Source: an uncultured Clostridia bacterium (GTDB lineage Bacteria; Bacillota; Clostridia; TANB77; UBA1234). Taken from it: 64,000 bases of DNA. The notes beneath the pieces are model-generated. The model did no database searches. It saw nothing but the letters and a program-made list of their open reading frames with translations, and was not told the origin of the DNA. Every line of letters begins with the position of its first letter. The first letter of the stretch is position 1. This document shows, piece after piece, positions 25,813 through 34,750 of this stretch. Made by a program: the position numbers and the translations under genes. The stretch spans positions 140,813 through 204,812 of the forward strand of contig CALXZO010000001.1 of assembly GCA_944393265.1 (NCBI GenBank), in the 5' to 3' direction.

Positions 25813-27630
25813 TTATTTCTCACTATGGAAAAAATTATAAATTTTTAGCGCAGTTTTTTTATCTATTCCATCTATAGATGCCAGTTTAGTAATATCAGCT
25901 TTTTTAATATTTTCAATTGACTTAAATTCTTTTAGCAATAACGCCTTCTTCTTTTCTCCTACCCCATCAATTTCATCAAGTACAGATTTTTTAATACGAA
26001 TGTTTCTAAGTTTTCTGTGATACTCAATTGCTGTTTTATGTACTTCATCTTGAATGAAAGTTATAAAATTCATTATTTCAGCATCAGATATTTTATATTC
26101 ATTTCCATCTACATCTATAATTCCTCGCGTCTTATGTTTATCATTTTTTACTAAACCAAAAACAGGAATATTAAGAGAATATTTATCAATGACACTCTTG
26201 GCAACCCTAGCTTGATTTATCCCTCCATCAACTAATATTAAATCTGGGGTATCATTAAATGGATTTTTCTCGAATGCGTCTGTACAGTATTTTAGACGTC
26301 TATCAAGTGCTTCTTCCAACGCTAATACATCATTTTGATTATTAAGAGTTTTGATTTTTACTCGTCTATATTTGCTTCTTTGAGGTTTTCCATTTTCAAA
26401 AACAATAATTCCTGCTACCATGTCTGTGCCAGAAATATTTGAAATATCGTAACTTTCAATCTTTAAAGGAAGTTTTTCTAGCTCAAGTAAATTTTTCAAC
26501 TTTGTTATAACATTCTCTCTTTTAGAAATATCAGTTTTGTTTTGGAGCGCAATAAGAGCGTTCTTCTCTGCCATCTCAATGAATCGCATTTTTTCTCCCT
26601 TTACAGGTATCTTAAATTCCACATTTTTGCCATCATTTAGAATAACTAATCTTTGCCTTAACAATTCCATGTCATCAAACTCATATTTAAAAATAATTTT
26701 AGATGGAATATTTTCTTCATTATAAAATTGTTTTATAAAATCACAGACTATTTCCAATTCGCTCACGTCATTAACTTCATTAAAAATAAAATTCTCTCCT
26801 GCAATCATCTTACCTGAACGTATTCTGAAAACTTCTAAAGAAGCTTTATCAAGCATCTTCACGACTCCTATAACATCAATATTATTTTCATTCCAATTAT
26901 CAATTTTTTGCTTTTGCGAAAGATTTAAAATATTGTACTTCTTATCTCTTAATTCAGCAGCTCTTTCATAATTTAGCAGTTGAGCTTCGCGCTCAATTTC
27001 CGCGTCTAGCATAGAGATAACGTCATTAACTTTTCCATCTAAAAAAAGCATTATCTTTTTTATAACTTCAGCATATTCTTCTTTTGTAATGTTTCCTGCA
27101 CAGATTCCCGGACAGCGTTTAATGTGGTAATTAAGACACGGTGATTCTTTTTTATTAAAATCAAAAATCTTTCTACAATGCTTAAGCATAAAAGTCTGAT
27201 TTAAAAAGTCAACAATATCTTTTACTGCAAATGCATTAGTGTATGGACCATAATACTTTGCTCCATCATTTAGCTTTTTTCTTGTAACTCTGAGTGTTGG
27301 GAAATCTTCATTTAAAGTTAGTTTTATATAAGGATACATTTTATCGTCTTTAAGCAAGACATTATATTTAGGTCTATGCAATTTTATTAAATTACATTCC
27401 AATATAAGAGCTTCCAATTCCGAATCAACAACAATATATTCAAAATGATCTATAAGAGAAACCATCTTTTCTATTCTGGCAGACTTATTATTTTTTTGAA
27501 AATATTGACGAACTCTATTTTTTAAAACAACAGCTTTACCAACATATAAAATATTATCATCTTTATCTTTCATAATATAAACGCCAGGCTTTTCTGGCAA
27601 TTTACTCAATTCCTCTTTTATATTAAACAT
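25813..27630 (-). CDS. uvrC: UvrABC system protein C
   Basis: A 605-residue excision-repair nuclease that cuts on both sides of a DNA lesion with UvrB. GIY-YIG domain near the N-terminus (KPGVYIMKDKDDNILYVGKA). A Cys cluster follows (CRKIFD...SPCLNY...RCPGICAG), typical of iron-sulfur UvrC. Then a UVR segment (EREAQLLNYERAAELRDKK), an RNase H-like nuclease (SYDISNISGTDMVAG, ILVDGGINQ) and helix-hairpin-helix repeats (IDGVGEKKKALLLKEF). The start is the ATG nine bases after GAGG. It lies downstream of spoVG on the same strand and upstream of the DnaB-like gene. Confidence 0.97.
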   Translation of the reverse strand: MFNIKEELSKLPEKPGVYIMKDKDDNILYVGKAVVLKNRVRQYFQKNNKSARIEKMVSLIDHFEYIVVDSELEALILECNLIKLHRPKYNVLLKDDKMYPYIKLTLNEDFPTLRVTRKKLNDGAKYYGPYTNAFAVKDIVDFLNQTFMLKHCRKIFDFNKKESPCLNYHIKRCPGICAGNITKEEYAEVIKKIMLFLDGKVNDVISMLDAEIEREAQLLNYERAAELRDKKYNILNLSQKQKIDNWNENNIDVIGVVKMLDKASLEVFRIRSGKMIAGENFIFNEVNDVSELEIVCDFIKQFYNEENIPSKIIFKYEFDDMELLRQRLVILNDGKNVEFKIPVKGEKMRFIEMAEKNALIALQNKTDISKRENVITKLKNLLELEKLPLKIESYDISNISGTDMVAGIIVFENGKPQRSKYRRVKIKTLNNQNDVLALEEALDRRLKYCTDAFEKNPFNDTPDLILVDGGINQARVAKSVIDKYSLNIPVFGLVKNDKHKTRGIIDVDGNEYKISDAEIMNFITFIQDEVHKTAIEYHRKLRNIRIKKSVLDEIDGVGEKKKALLLKEFKSIENIKKADITKLASIDGIDKKTALKIYNFFHSEK

Positions 27631-27726
27631 TTGAAACACCTCATACTAAGATTCTATAATGATTATATCATACATTAATATATATAACATAATCTATTTA
27701 TAAAAGAAGCATTTAGATATGCAAAA

Positions 27727-27752
27727 AGAAGTGCCGACACTACGACACTTCT
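27727..27752 (-). terminator. Rho-independent terminator of spoVG
   Basis: On the minus strand AGAAGTGTCGTAG...GGCACTTCT forms a stem with a small loop. TTTTTGC follows directly. It lies 46 bases past the spoVG stop. Confidence 0.8.
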
Positions 27753-27797
27753 CTATGTTTGAAGTAAGATTCAATTTATATATACTCCTATACAACC

Positions 27798-28172
27798 TTA
27801 CTCTTCTGTTTTCTCTGTAGGATTATTTTTTGCATTCTCAAGTTCTTCGAAATACTTGTCGAATATAGCCTTTTCCATCATTGCTCTTGTTTCAGCATTA
27901 ATTGGATGAGCTATATCATCCCACTTTCCTGTTTTTGGATTTCTGTCACTTGGCATTGCAACAGTATATAATTTGTCATCAATAACTATTGCATCTGGTG
28001 CAAGTGGAGTCACCCCGTCTTTTGTGTACTCTCCAGTAGGTAATTTTGTAACAGGCTTTGTAATAATCTTAGCACGCTTTACAACGAAAGCAGAGTCGAA
28101 AGTTATTGAAACATAGGCTCTTACGTTACCTGGATAATCTCTTAAACTTACCTTTACTTCTGTGATTTGCAT
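27798..28172 (-). CDS. spoVG: Septation protein SpoVG
   Basis: A 124-residue nucleic-acid binding regulator of the SpoVG family. It begins MQITEVKVSLRDYPGNVRAY and has WDDIAHPINAETR near the end, both typical. The usual length is about 95 residues; here an insertion of some 25 residues (TKPVTKLPTGEYTKDGVTPL and after) sits between the first strands and the VAMPS motif. AAAGGACG precedes the ATG; the longer frame upstream has no ribosome site. It is a single gene with its own terminator. Confidence 0.95.
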   Translation of the reverse strand: MQITEVKVSLRDYPGNVRAYVSITFDSAFVVKRAKIITKPVTKLPTGEYTKDGVTPLAPDAIVIDDKLYTVAMPSDRNPKTGKWDDIAHPINAETRAMMEKAIFDKYFEELENAKNNPTEKTEE

Positions 28173-28408
28173 TATACGCACGTCCTTTCTATTTGTGTTG
28201 TAATAAGTTGGCAATTCAATACACCAACTAAGTCTAATATTACTACATTTATCTTTAAAATCCTGCTTATTTTTTCAAAAAAGTGCAATTAAATTGAAGA
28301 CTATTTTAATATTATGTAAATCATGTTCTTGTGCAATATCAATAAAAATTCTTCTCAAACAATAGATTATTTCTTTTAATATGAATATAATTTTATATAT
28401 AATATTTT

Positions 28409-28437
28409 TTGATATTATTATAATAATATGCTAAGAT
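28409..28437 (+). promoter_or_regulatory. Probable sigma-A promoter of murC
   Basis: TTGATA (28409-28414) and TAAGAT (28432-28437) lie 17 bases apart, 45 bases before the murC start, in a very AT-rich intergenic region (28173-28482) that shows nothing else. Confidence 0.45.
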
Positions 28438-28482
28438 TTGTATTATAATAATTCAAGTATACTGTGTATATGGAGGTAAAAA

Positions 28483-29865
28483 ATGATAAATATAGATTTA
28501 AGTATAAAAAAGAAAATACATATGATTGGTATCGGTGGCGTTAGCATGAGTGGAATAGCAGAAATCTTATTAAGAATGGGATTTAAAGTATCTGGTTCTG
28601 ATATTAATAAAAGCCCTGTAACTAATCAACTAGAAAATCAAGGCGTACGTGTCATAATAGGTCACTTCCCTGAAAACGTTCATGATGCAGATATCGTCGT
28701 GTATACTGCTGCAATTAAGGAAGATAACCCAGAGATTATGGAAGCTAAAGCACTTAATAAGATATTAGTAGAACGTTCGGATTTTATGGGAAATATAACT
28801 AAACTATACAAAGATACAATCGCTGTGAGCGGAACTCATGGTAAAACTACCACTACTGGAATGATTTCATCTATATTTATTAATGCAGGGAAATCGCCTA
28901 CAGTTCAGCTTGGAGCTAACCTGCCTATACTAAATAATACTAACTATACAGTTGGTACAAGTAGTATTTTTATAGTAGAAGCTTGTGAGTACGTTAGAAG
29001 TTTTTTAAAGTTCTTTCCAAAAGTAGCGATTGTATTAAATATAGAGGAAGATCACCTAGATTATTATAAAGATATAGACGACATAACTGGTGCCTTTGAC
29101 GCCTTTTTAGATATACCAGGAAAAGACGGAATGTTAGTAGTAAACGCCGATGATGATAGATGTATGAAAATATTAAATAATCACGAAGGCCATAAAATTA
29201 CATTTGGGATAAATAACAAAGAAGCAACCTGGAGAGCTACTCAAGTGTTTCTTGCAGAAAATAAATGTTATGCTTTTGAGGCGACTAATAAAGACACTAA
29301 TGAGTCAATTTTTGTAACTTTAAATGTATATGGTTATCATAATATTTATAATGCACTTGCAGCCGTTGCAGTGGCACGTGCTTATGACATCTCTTTAAAT
29401 GATATAAAAGAAGCATTGGCTAATTTTAGAGGAACTAGTAGAAGGTTTGAATATATAGGAACATATAAAGGAATTAGCATATTTGATGATTACGCACATC
29501 ATCCAACTGAAATTAGAGCAACAATAAAATCTGCACTTAATTTAAACTATAAAAATTTATGGATAGTATTTCAACCACACACATATACTAGAACATATGC
29601 ATTATTTGATGAATTTGCCACGGCTTTCGAAGGAGCAACAAAAGTAATTTTAACAGACATTTATGCTGCACGTGAAAAAGATACTGGACTTGTTTCTGCA
29701 AAAGACTTAGCAGATAAAATAAATGAGCATTCAAAGAATTGCGTATATATACCTTCTTTTGATGAAATTGAAAGTTACCTAAAAGAAAACATGAAAGCAG
29801 AAGATGTTCTACTTACCATTGGCGCTGGCAACATAACGGACTTAGGCAGAAATCTAGTTAAATAA
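28483..29865 (+). CDS. murC: UDP-N-acetylmuramate--L-alanine ligase
   Basis: A 460-residue cytoplasmic ATP-dependent ligase that adds L-Ala to UDP-MurNAc, the step before MurD. IGIGGVSMSGIAEIL is the N-terminal nucleotide-sugar fold, VSGTHGKTTTTGMI the ATP loop, NIEEDHLDYY and GYHNIYNALAA the central domain, and DDYAHHPTEI the C-terminal ligase motif. TGGAGG precedes the ATG. It stands alone on the plus strand, separate from murD. Confidence 0.97.
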   Translation: MINIDLSIKKKIHMIGIGGVSMSGIAEILLRMGFKVSGSDINKSPVTNQLENQGVRVIIGHFPENVHDADIVVYTAAIKEDNPEIMEAKALNKILVERSDFMGNITKLYKDTIAVSGTHGKTTTTGMISSIFINAGKSPTVQLGANLPILNNTNYTVGTSSIFIVEACEYVRSFLKFFPKVAIVLNIEEDHLDYYKDIDDITGAFDAFLDIPGKDGMLVVNADDDRCMKILNNHEGHKITFGINNKEATWRATQVFLAENKCYAFEATNKDTNESIFVTLNVYGYHNIYNALAAVAVARAYDISLNDIKEALANFRGTSRRFEYIGTYKGISIFDDYAHHPTEIRATIKSALNLNYKNLWIVFQPHTYTRTYALFDEFATAFEGATKVILTDIYAAREKDTGLVSAKDLADKINEHSKNCVYIPSFDEIESYLKENMKAEDVLLTIGAGNITDLGRNLVK

Positions 29866-29883
29866 CTTTCTCACTAAATATTT

Positions 29884-29950
29884 AAACGAAGCTTTTATGC
29901 AAGACCAAGAAATCAATTATCCTTGGCATTGCTAAAAGCTCCGTTTTTTT
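29884..29950 (+). terminator. Terminator-like hairpin after murC
   Basis: AACGAAGCTTTTA pairs imperfectly with TAAAAGCTCCGTT, with an inner hairpin of CCAAG/CTTGG type between them, followed by TTTTTTT. It starts 18 bases past the murC stop. Confidence 0.7.
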
Positions 29951-30034
29951 ATTTCACAGGAAAGTAATTAAAAATTAACAAATTATGTTGCCAAATACTT
30001 TCCGTATAAAACAACAAAAATTCCATATTTAAAG

Positions 30035-30077
30035 TCGAGCTTTGCTCGAGATATGAAAATCAAAAATCTTTGATTTT
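30035..30077. terminator. Two adjacent inverted repeats past the mreB end
   Basis: TCGAGCTTTGCTCGA (30035-30049) is a perfect 6-bp stem. AAAATCAAAAATCTTTGATTTT (30056-30077) is a second, AT-rich stem. They lie 29-70 bases past the mreB stop and may end its transcript on the minus strand. Confidence 0.5.
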
Positions 30078-30105
30078 TTAGATTTTCATTTTTGTTCTAT
30101 ATAAT

Positions 30106-31128
30106 TTAGTATTGTGGAATTTTTCTTTTGGCATCAAGTTGAGCAAGCATCTCTTCGTTTTCAAGTGCTTTTCCTGTCCCTAATGCAACGCAAGAAACAG
30201 ATTCCTCTGCAATCATAACATTTATCTTTGTTTTTTCTTGTATAAGTTTATCAAGTCCATGAACTAAGCATCCTCCACCTGTCATATATATTCCCCTATC
30301 GCTTATATCGGCTGCAAGCTCTGGAGGCGTTCTTTCAAGAACAGAAACGACAGCTTCAATTACTTGTGATACCGGCTCTCTAAGGGCTTCCAAAATATCA
30401 TCTGAATTTACATTAATATTTACTGGTAATCCGCTTCCAAGATGTCTTCCTCGAACTTGCATTTCAAGCCTCTGCATTCTAGGGTATACACAACCAATAT
30501 TTATTTTCAAGTCTTCAGCTGTTCTATCGCCTATTATGACATTATATTTCTTTTTTATGTATTTAATTATATATTCATCAAATTTATTTCCTGCAACCTT
30601 AATTGACGTACTAACTACAGCACCACCTAATGAAATTACAGCAATATCAGTAGTTCCGCCTCCCATATCTACTACCATACTTCCACATGCTTTATTTATA
30701 TCAATCCCTGCGCCAATAGCAGCCGCAATCGGTTCTTCAATTAAATATACCTTTTTGGCGCCGGCTTGAGTAGCAGCATCAATTACAGCTTTTTTCTCAA
30801 CTTCAGTAACGCCCGAAGGCACACAAACCATTATTGTTGGTGCAATAATAAACCTACCGCAAACTTTTCTTATAAAGTATTTTAGCATTTTTTCAGTCAC
30901 AGAATAATCAGAAATAACGCCATCTTTTAGTGGCCTTATAGCAACTATATTTCCAGGAGTTTTTCCTAGCATTCTTCTAGCTTCCTCTCCCACTGAAACT
31001 GCTTCTCCAGTATTTCTATCTATAGCTACAACTGATGGTTCTCTTAACACAATACCTTTCCCTCTGACATGGACAAGCACAGTAGCTGTACCTAAATCTA
31101 TTCCTATCGCTTGGCCAAAACCGAACAT
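30106..31128 (-). CDS. mreB: Rod-shape actin MreB/Mbl
   Basis: A 340-residue bacterial actin that organises lateral wall synthesis beneath the membrane. GIDLGTATVLVHVRGKGIV is the phosphate-1 motif, VDMGGGTTDIAVI the phosphate-2 motif, and MTGGGCLVHGLD the adenosine motif. The N-terminus MFGFGQAIGIDLG is typical. Of several possible starts I chose the ATG at 31128 for family fit. The ribosome site (GTGAG) is weak. It cannot be told from sequence alone whether it is MreB, Mbl or MreBH. It is followed by hairpins and stands alone. Confidence 0.95.
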   Translation of the reverse strand: MFGFGQAIGIDLGTATVLVHVRGKGIVLREPSVVAIDRNTGEAVSVGEEARRMLGKTPGNIVAIRPLKDGVISDYSVTEKMLKYFIRKVCGRFIIAPTIMVCVPSGVTEVEKKAVIDAATQAGAKKVYLIEEPIAAAIGAGIDINKACGSMVVDMGGGTTDIAVISLGGAVVSTSIKVAGNKFDEYIIKYIKKKYNVIIGDRTAEDLKINIGCVYPRMQRLEMQVRGRHLGSGLPVNINVNSDDILEALREPVSQVIEAVVSVLERTPPELAADISDRGIYMTGGGCLVHGLDKLIQEKTKINVMIAEESVSCVALGTGKALENEEMLAQLDAKRKIPQY

Positions 31129-31229
31129 CAGCATCACTCACTTTCTATTACTTTTTATACTTTGTTACGTACACATTACGATTATGTTACAATTATATTA
31201 CATCGAATTATAAATATCAAACTATTTTT

Positions 31230-34200
31230 TTAAATTGGTACATTAATTGTTTTTCCCATCTTAAAAGAATAAATATATGAACTGCTAACATGCTTATTTG
31301 TTGCACTTTCAAGAGCCTTCTTATAATACATTAATTGATTTTTATATCTACTGATAAACTCATTCTCATCAGAAATATTATCGCTTTTATAATCTACCAT
31401 AATTATGTTATCTGAGTTTTCACAATATAGGTCAATTATACCTTGAACCATAATCTCATCATCAAGGGAGTCATTCTCATCTTTAAAAACACTCTTTGCT
31501 AGAATATTCATGTTAAATGGAACTTCTTTGCATATTTTATCACTTGTTTTTATTAATTGATATAGCTCACTATCTAAAAATTTTTGAATATCTTTTTCTA
31601 GCTTTTCCTTAAGCTTTATATCCTCAACGTCTATTAAAATCTCATCAATATTAGGTGCCTTAAGATTTAAGCGTTCCATTTTGCTATGAAGTATACTTCC
31701 GTATTCTGCACCACGATGGCTTATAGCATCATCAATAAATGTTGGAGTTTCAATATTTTGCACTTTTGTAACTTGAGTTAAATCTTCAATATTGTTTAAT
31801 CGCTTAAGCTCACTAACAGAAAGCTTCGCCGGTATTCTTGTTGAAAGTGAATACTTGTATTTCCAGCTAAATCTTTGATTCACAAAATCATAATCTTCTT
31901 TGCTGTAAGTACTATCTAAATTATGTGATATGCTCTCATTAGCTATATTGTCACTATTGTTTATTTTTAAAACATCATCATATGTCCATTCACGTATATT
32001 CCAATTATTATCTGTAGAAAAAGCAACACGCAAAATCCAATCTGCAAACGAAGTAGCTGCGCATACAGCATATTCAGTTATTTTTGAAGAATAAGAATCT
32101 ATTTTCTTTTTCATATTTGGTGTAAGTGCGGTAATTATAAGCTTCTCTTTCGCACGCGTTAATGCAACATATAATATTCGCATCTCCTCTGCTTTCATCT
32201 CTTTTTCGCATTTAAGTTTAATGGCAAGCTTTGGTATACTTGCATATGAGATTCTTTTATTAATATCAATAACATCAAATCCTATTCCCATGTCTTGATG
32301 TAAAACTACTTTTTCGTTTAAATCTCGCTTATTAAATGGTCTCGCAATCCCAGCTAAAAATACTATTGGAAATTCAAGTCCTTTACTTTTATGAATGCTC
32401 ATAATTCTAACCACATCATCATTTTCTGAGAGCTCACTCGGAGGATCAAAGTCTCCAGATGAAGCTTTTACGTTTTCCATAAATGTTAGAAAACTATATA
32501 GACCTTTATAAGATGATTCTGCAAATTCAGTAGCTTTCTTTAAAAGAAGTTTTAAATTATTCTGTCTAGCTTCTCCATTTGGTAATAAAGAAACATAATA
32601 ATAATATTTTGTGTCCTCATACAAGAAAGATATAAAATCATCAAGTGAAAAATATCTTGACTTTTCTCTCCATTCAGACAGCTTATATATAAAATCTTCT
32701 GCTTTTTTGTTTCCTTGAGTTGCGGCACTCATAATAGCCTCATAATAATTAGATTTTGGGTTATACATACGTATTTTAGATAACTCATTCATATCAAAAT
32801 TAAAAATTGGCGAGCGCAAAATTGCTACTAAAGGAATATCTTGATATGGATTATCAATAATTTTAAGCAATGATATAATAATATTAACTTCTAAGCTTTC
32901 GAAATAACCAGATCGAGTATCCGAAAATGTAGGTATATTTCTATTTGTTAATTCATTAAAAAATACATCAGAATAATTTTTAGTAGCTCTTAAAAGAATT
33001 ACTATGTCAGAATATTTTGCTTTTCGCTTTTGATTAGTTGCCTTATCATATACTTCATAGTTGCCAACTAACTCTTCTATTCTTTTTGCAATGACACGCG
33101 CTTCGAGCTGTGGTTTTTCTTCAATATCATCATCAATAATATTAGCTATCTCTTCTTCATGATTTTTTTCAATTATATGAAGCTCAAGCGGCTCCCCTGT
33201 ATAATTGTATGATGTCGCACCAAATTTTAAAAATTCATCTTCATTATAATCAATCTCGCCTGATTCTTTTGTCATTATATTTTTAAAAATAAAATTGACA
33301 ATGTCGATAATGTTTTCATTGCTTCTAAAATTTTTAAACAATAGAATCTTATTTTCTTCACTATGGTTAGTAACCGAATTATCATACAAACTATATATAC
33401 TGTATTTATTCATAAATAATTCTGGACGTGCTTGCCTAAATTTGTATATGCTCTGCTTTACATCACCAACCATAAATAAATTTGTATTAGTTATTTTAGT
33501 TAATATACTTTCTTGAATTAAATTACTATCTTGATATTCGTCAATTAAAATTTCTTCATATTTTCTTTTATAATCTTCAACTACATCTTCATTATCTTCA
33601 AATAGCTTTAGGCAAAGGTGTTCAATGTCACTAAAATCTAATATATTTCTTTCATATTTTTTCTCTTTAAATTTTTCATCAAACAAAGAAACAATTTTAT
33701 AAATCGTTTTTGCATGCAAATATATTTTTTTTATATCTTCCATATTTTCAACAGAAGATGAAATAAAAACTTCGTCTCGTAAATACTTTTCAACTAACGC
33801 TTTCATTTTTTCTCGAACTGATTTCACATATTCTTTAGTTTCATCATCCAACATAGGTGCACGCTTAAGCGAGCTAAATTTTAAGTTTTGAAAAGCTTTG
33901 TAATAATCATCCCAAGTGTAGTTATTTTTTATAAGAGATGACAAGAGAAATAAATCGTCTTGTATAGTCAAATAGTAATTATGTGCAGTAACGTCATTGG
34001 CAAGTTCATCAGATACATTTTGTAACTCCTCAATAATTTCTTTAACTACTTGTCGTGTGTAAGAAATTAAATTTTTCCCCCATAATGTATTTGAAAAATC
34101 AATTTCAGTTGTATTATAAATTTCACATTTCTCATAAAGCCATTTTAGTGGATATGGTGAACTTTGAATAAATCTATGTATATATAAAATTAAATTAATT

Positions 34201-34700
34201 AGGCTATCATCAGATTTATTTGAAGAGAATGCCTCTAATATTTCAATTACATTATCATCATCTGATTCATACAATTCTTCTAGTAGTTCATCTATTGACT
34301 CCATTTTTATAAGCTCTAGTTCTGTATTATCGGCAATTTTAAAATTTGGATCAATATCTAATTTATAAAAATAATCTTTAATTGCCTTTTTACAAAATGC
34401 ATCTATTGTCATGATACTAGCTCTATTTAAATATAGTATTTGTTTTTGCAAAGAACTATTATTATTAACTTCATCATATAATTTTGCGCGTATTCGCTCT
34501 TTCATTTCACTAGCAGCTGCGTTCGTAAAAGTAACTATAAGCATTTTATCAATATCTATATTATCATTAATGATCTTTTTAATTATTCGTTCGACCAGTA
34601 CCGCTGTTTTTCCGCTACCAGCACCAGCGGCAACTAAAGTCTTCGAATTACGGATATCTATTGCGTTTTGCTGTTCGAGAGTCCATTTTACATCTGGCAT
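31230..34700 (-). CDS. addA: ATP-dependent helicase/nuclease subunit A
   Basis: A 1156-residue subunit of AddAB, which processes double-strand breaks for RecA. UvrD-type helicase motifs are visible: AAGAGSGKTAVLVERI (Walker A), LIDEYQDSNLIQE (Walker B) and VVRIMSIHKSKGLEFPIVFL. RecB-type nuclease motifs lie near the end (GSILHSKMERL, VDYKSDN). The ATG at 34700 has no close ribosome site; the nearest AAAGGAGAAGG is about 30 bases upstream, with a stop between in this frame, so translation may depend on addB. It follows addB by 50 bases. Confidence 0.96.
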   Translation of the reverse strand: MPDVKWTLEQQNAIDIRNSKTLVAAGAGSGKTAVLVERIIKKIINDNIDIDKMLIVTFTNAAASEMKERIRAKLYDEVNNNSSLQKQILYLNRASIMTIDAFCKKAIKDYFYKLDIDPNFKIADNTELELIKMESIDELLEELYESDDDNVIEILEAFSSNKSDDSLINLILYIHRFIQSSPYPLKWLYEKCEIYNTTEIDFSNTLWGKNLISYTRQVVKEIIEELQNVSDELANDVTAHNYYLTIQDDLFLLSSLIKNNYTWDDYYKAFQNLKFSSLKRAPMLDDETKEYVKSVREKMKALVEKYLRDEVFISSSVENMEDIKKIYLHAKTIYKIVSLFDEKFKEKKYERNILDFSDIEHLCLKLFEDNEDVVEDYKRKYEEILIDEYQDSNLIQESILTKITNTNLFMVGDVKQSIYKFRQARPELFMNKYSIYSLYDNSVTNHSEENKILLFKNFRSNENIIDIVNFIFKNIMTKESGEIDYNEDEFLKFGATSYNYTGEPLELHIIEKNHEEEIANIIDDDIEEKPQLEARVIAKRIEELVGNYEVYDKATNQKRKAKYSDIVILLRATKNYSDVFFNELTNRNIPTFSDTRSGYFESLEVNIIISLLKIIDNPYQDIPLVAILRSPIFNFDMNELSKIRMYNPKSNYYEAIMSAATQGNKKAEDFIYKLSEWREKSRYFSLDDFISFLYEDTKYYYYVSLLPNGEARQNNLKLLLKKATEFAESSYKGLYSFLTFMENVKASSGDFDPPSELSENDDVVRIMSIHKSKGLEFPIVFLAGIARPFNKRDLNEKVVLHQDMGIGFDVIDINKRISYASIPKLAIKLKCEKEMKAEEMRILYVALTRAKEKLIITALTPNMKKKIDSYSSKITEYAVCAATSFADWILRVAFSTDNNWNIREWTYDDVLKINNSDNIANESISHNLDSTYSKEDYDFVNQRFSWKYKYSLSTRIPAKLSVSELKRLNNIEDLTQVTKVQNIETPTFIDDAISHRGAEYGSILHSKMERLNLKAPNIDEILIDVEDIKLKEKLEKDIQKFLDSELYQLIKTSDKICKEVPFNMNILAKSVFKDENDSLDDEIMVQGIIDLYCENSDNIIMVDYKSDNISDENEFISRYKNQLMYYKKALESATNKHVSSSYIYSFKMGKTINVPI

Positions 34701-34750
34701 TTTATTTTTTGATGTTAGTCACTTCTAACACCTTCTCCTTTCTCTAAAAA

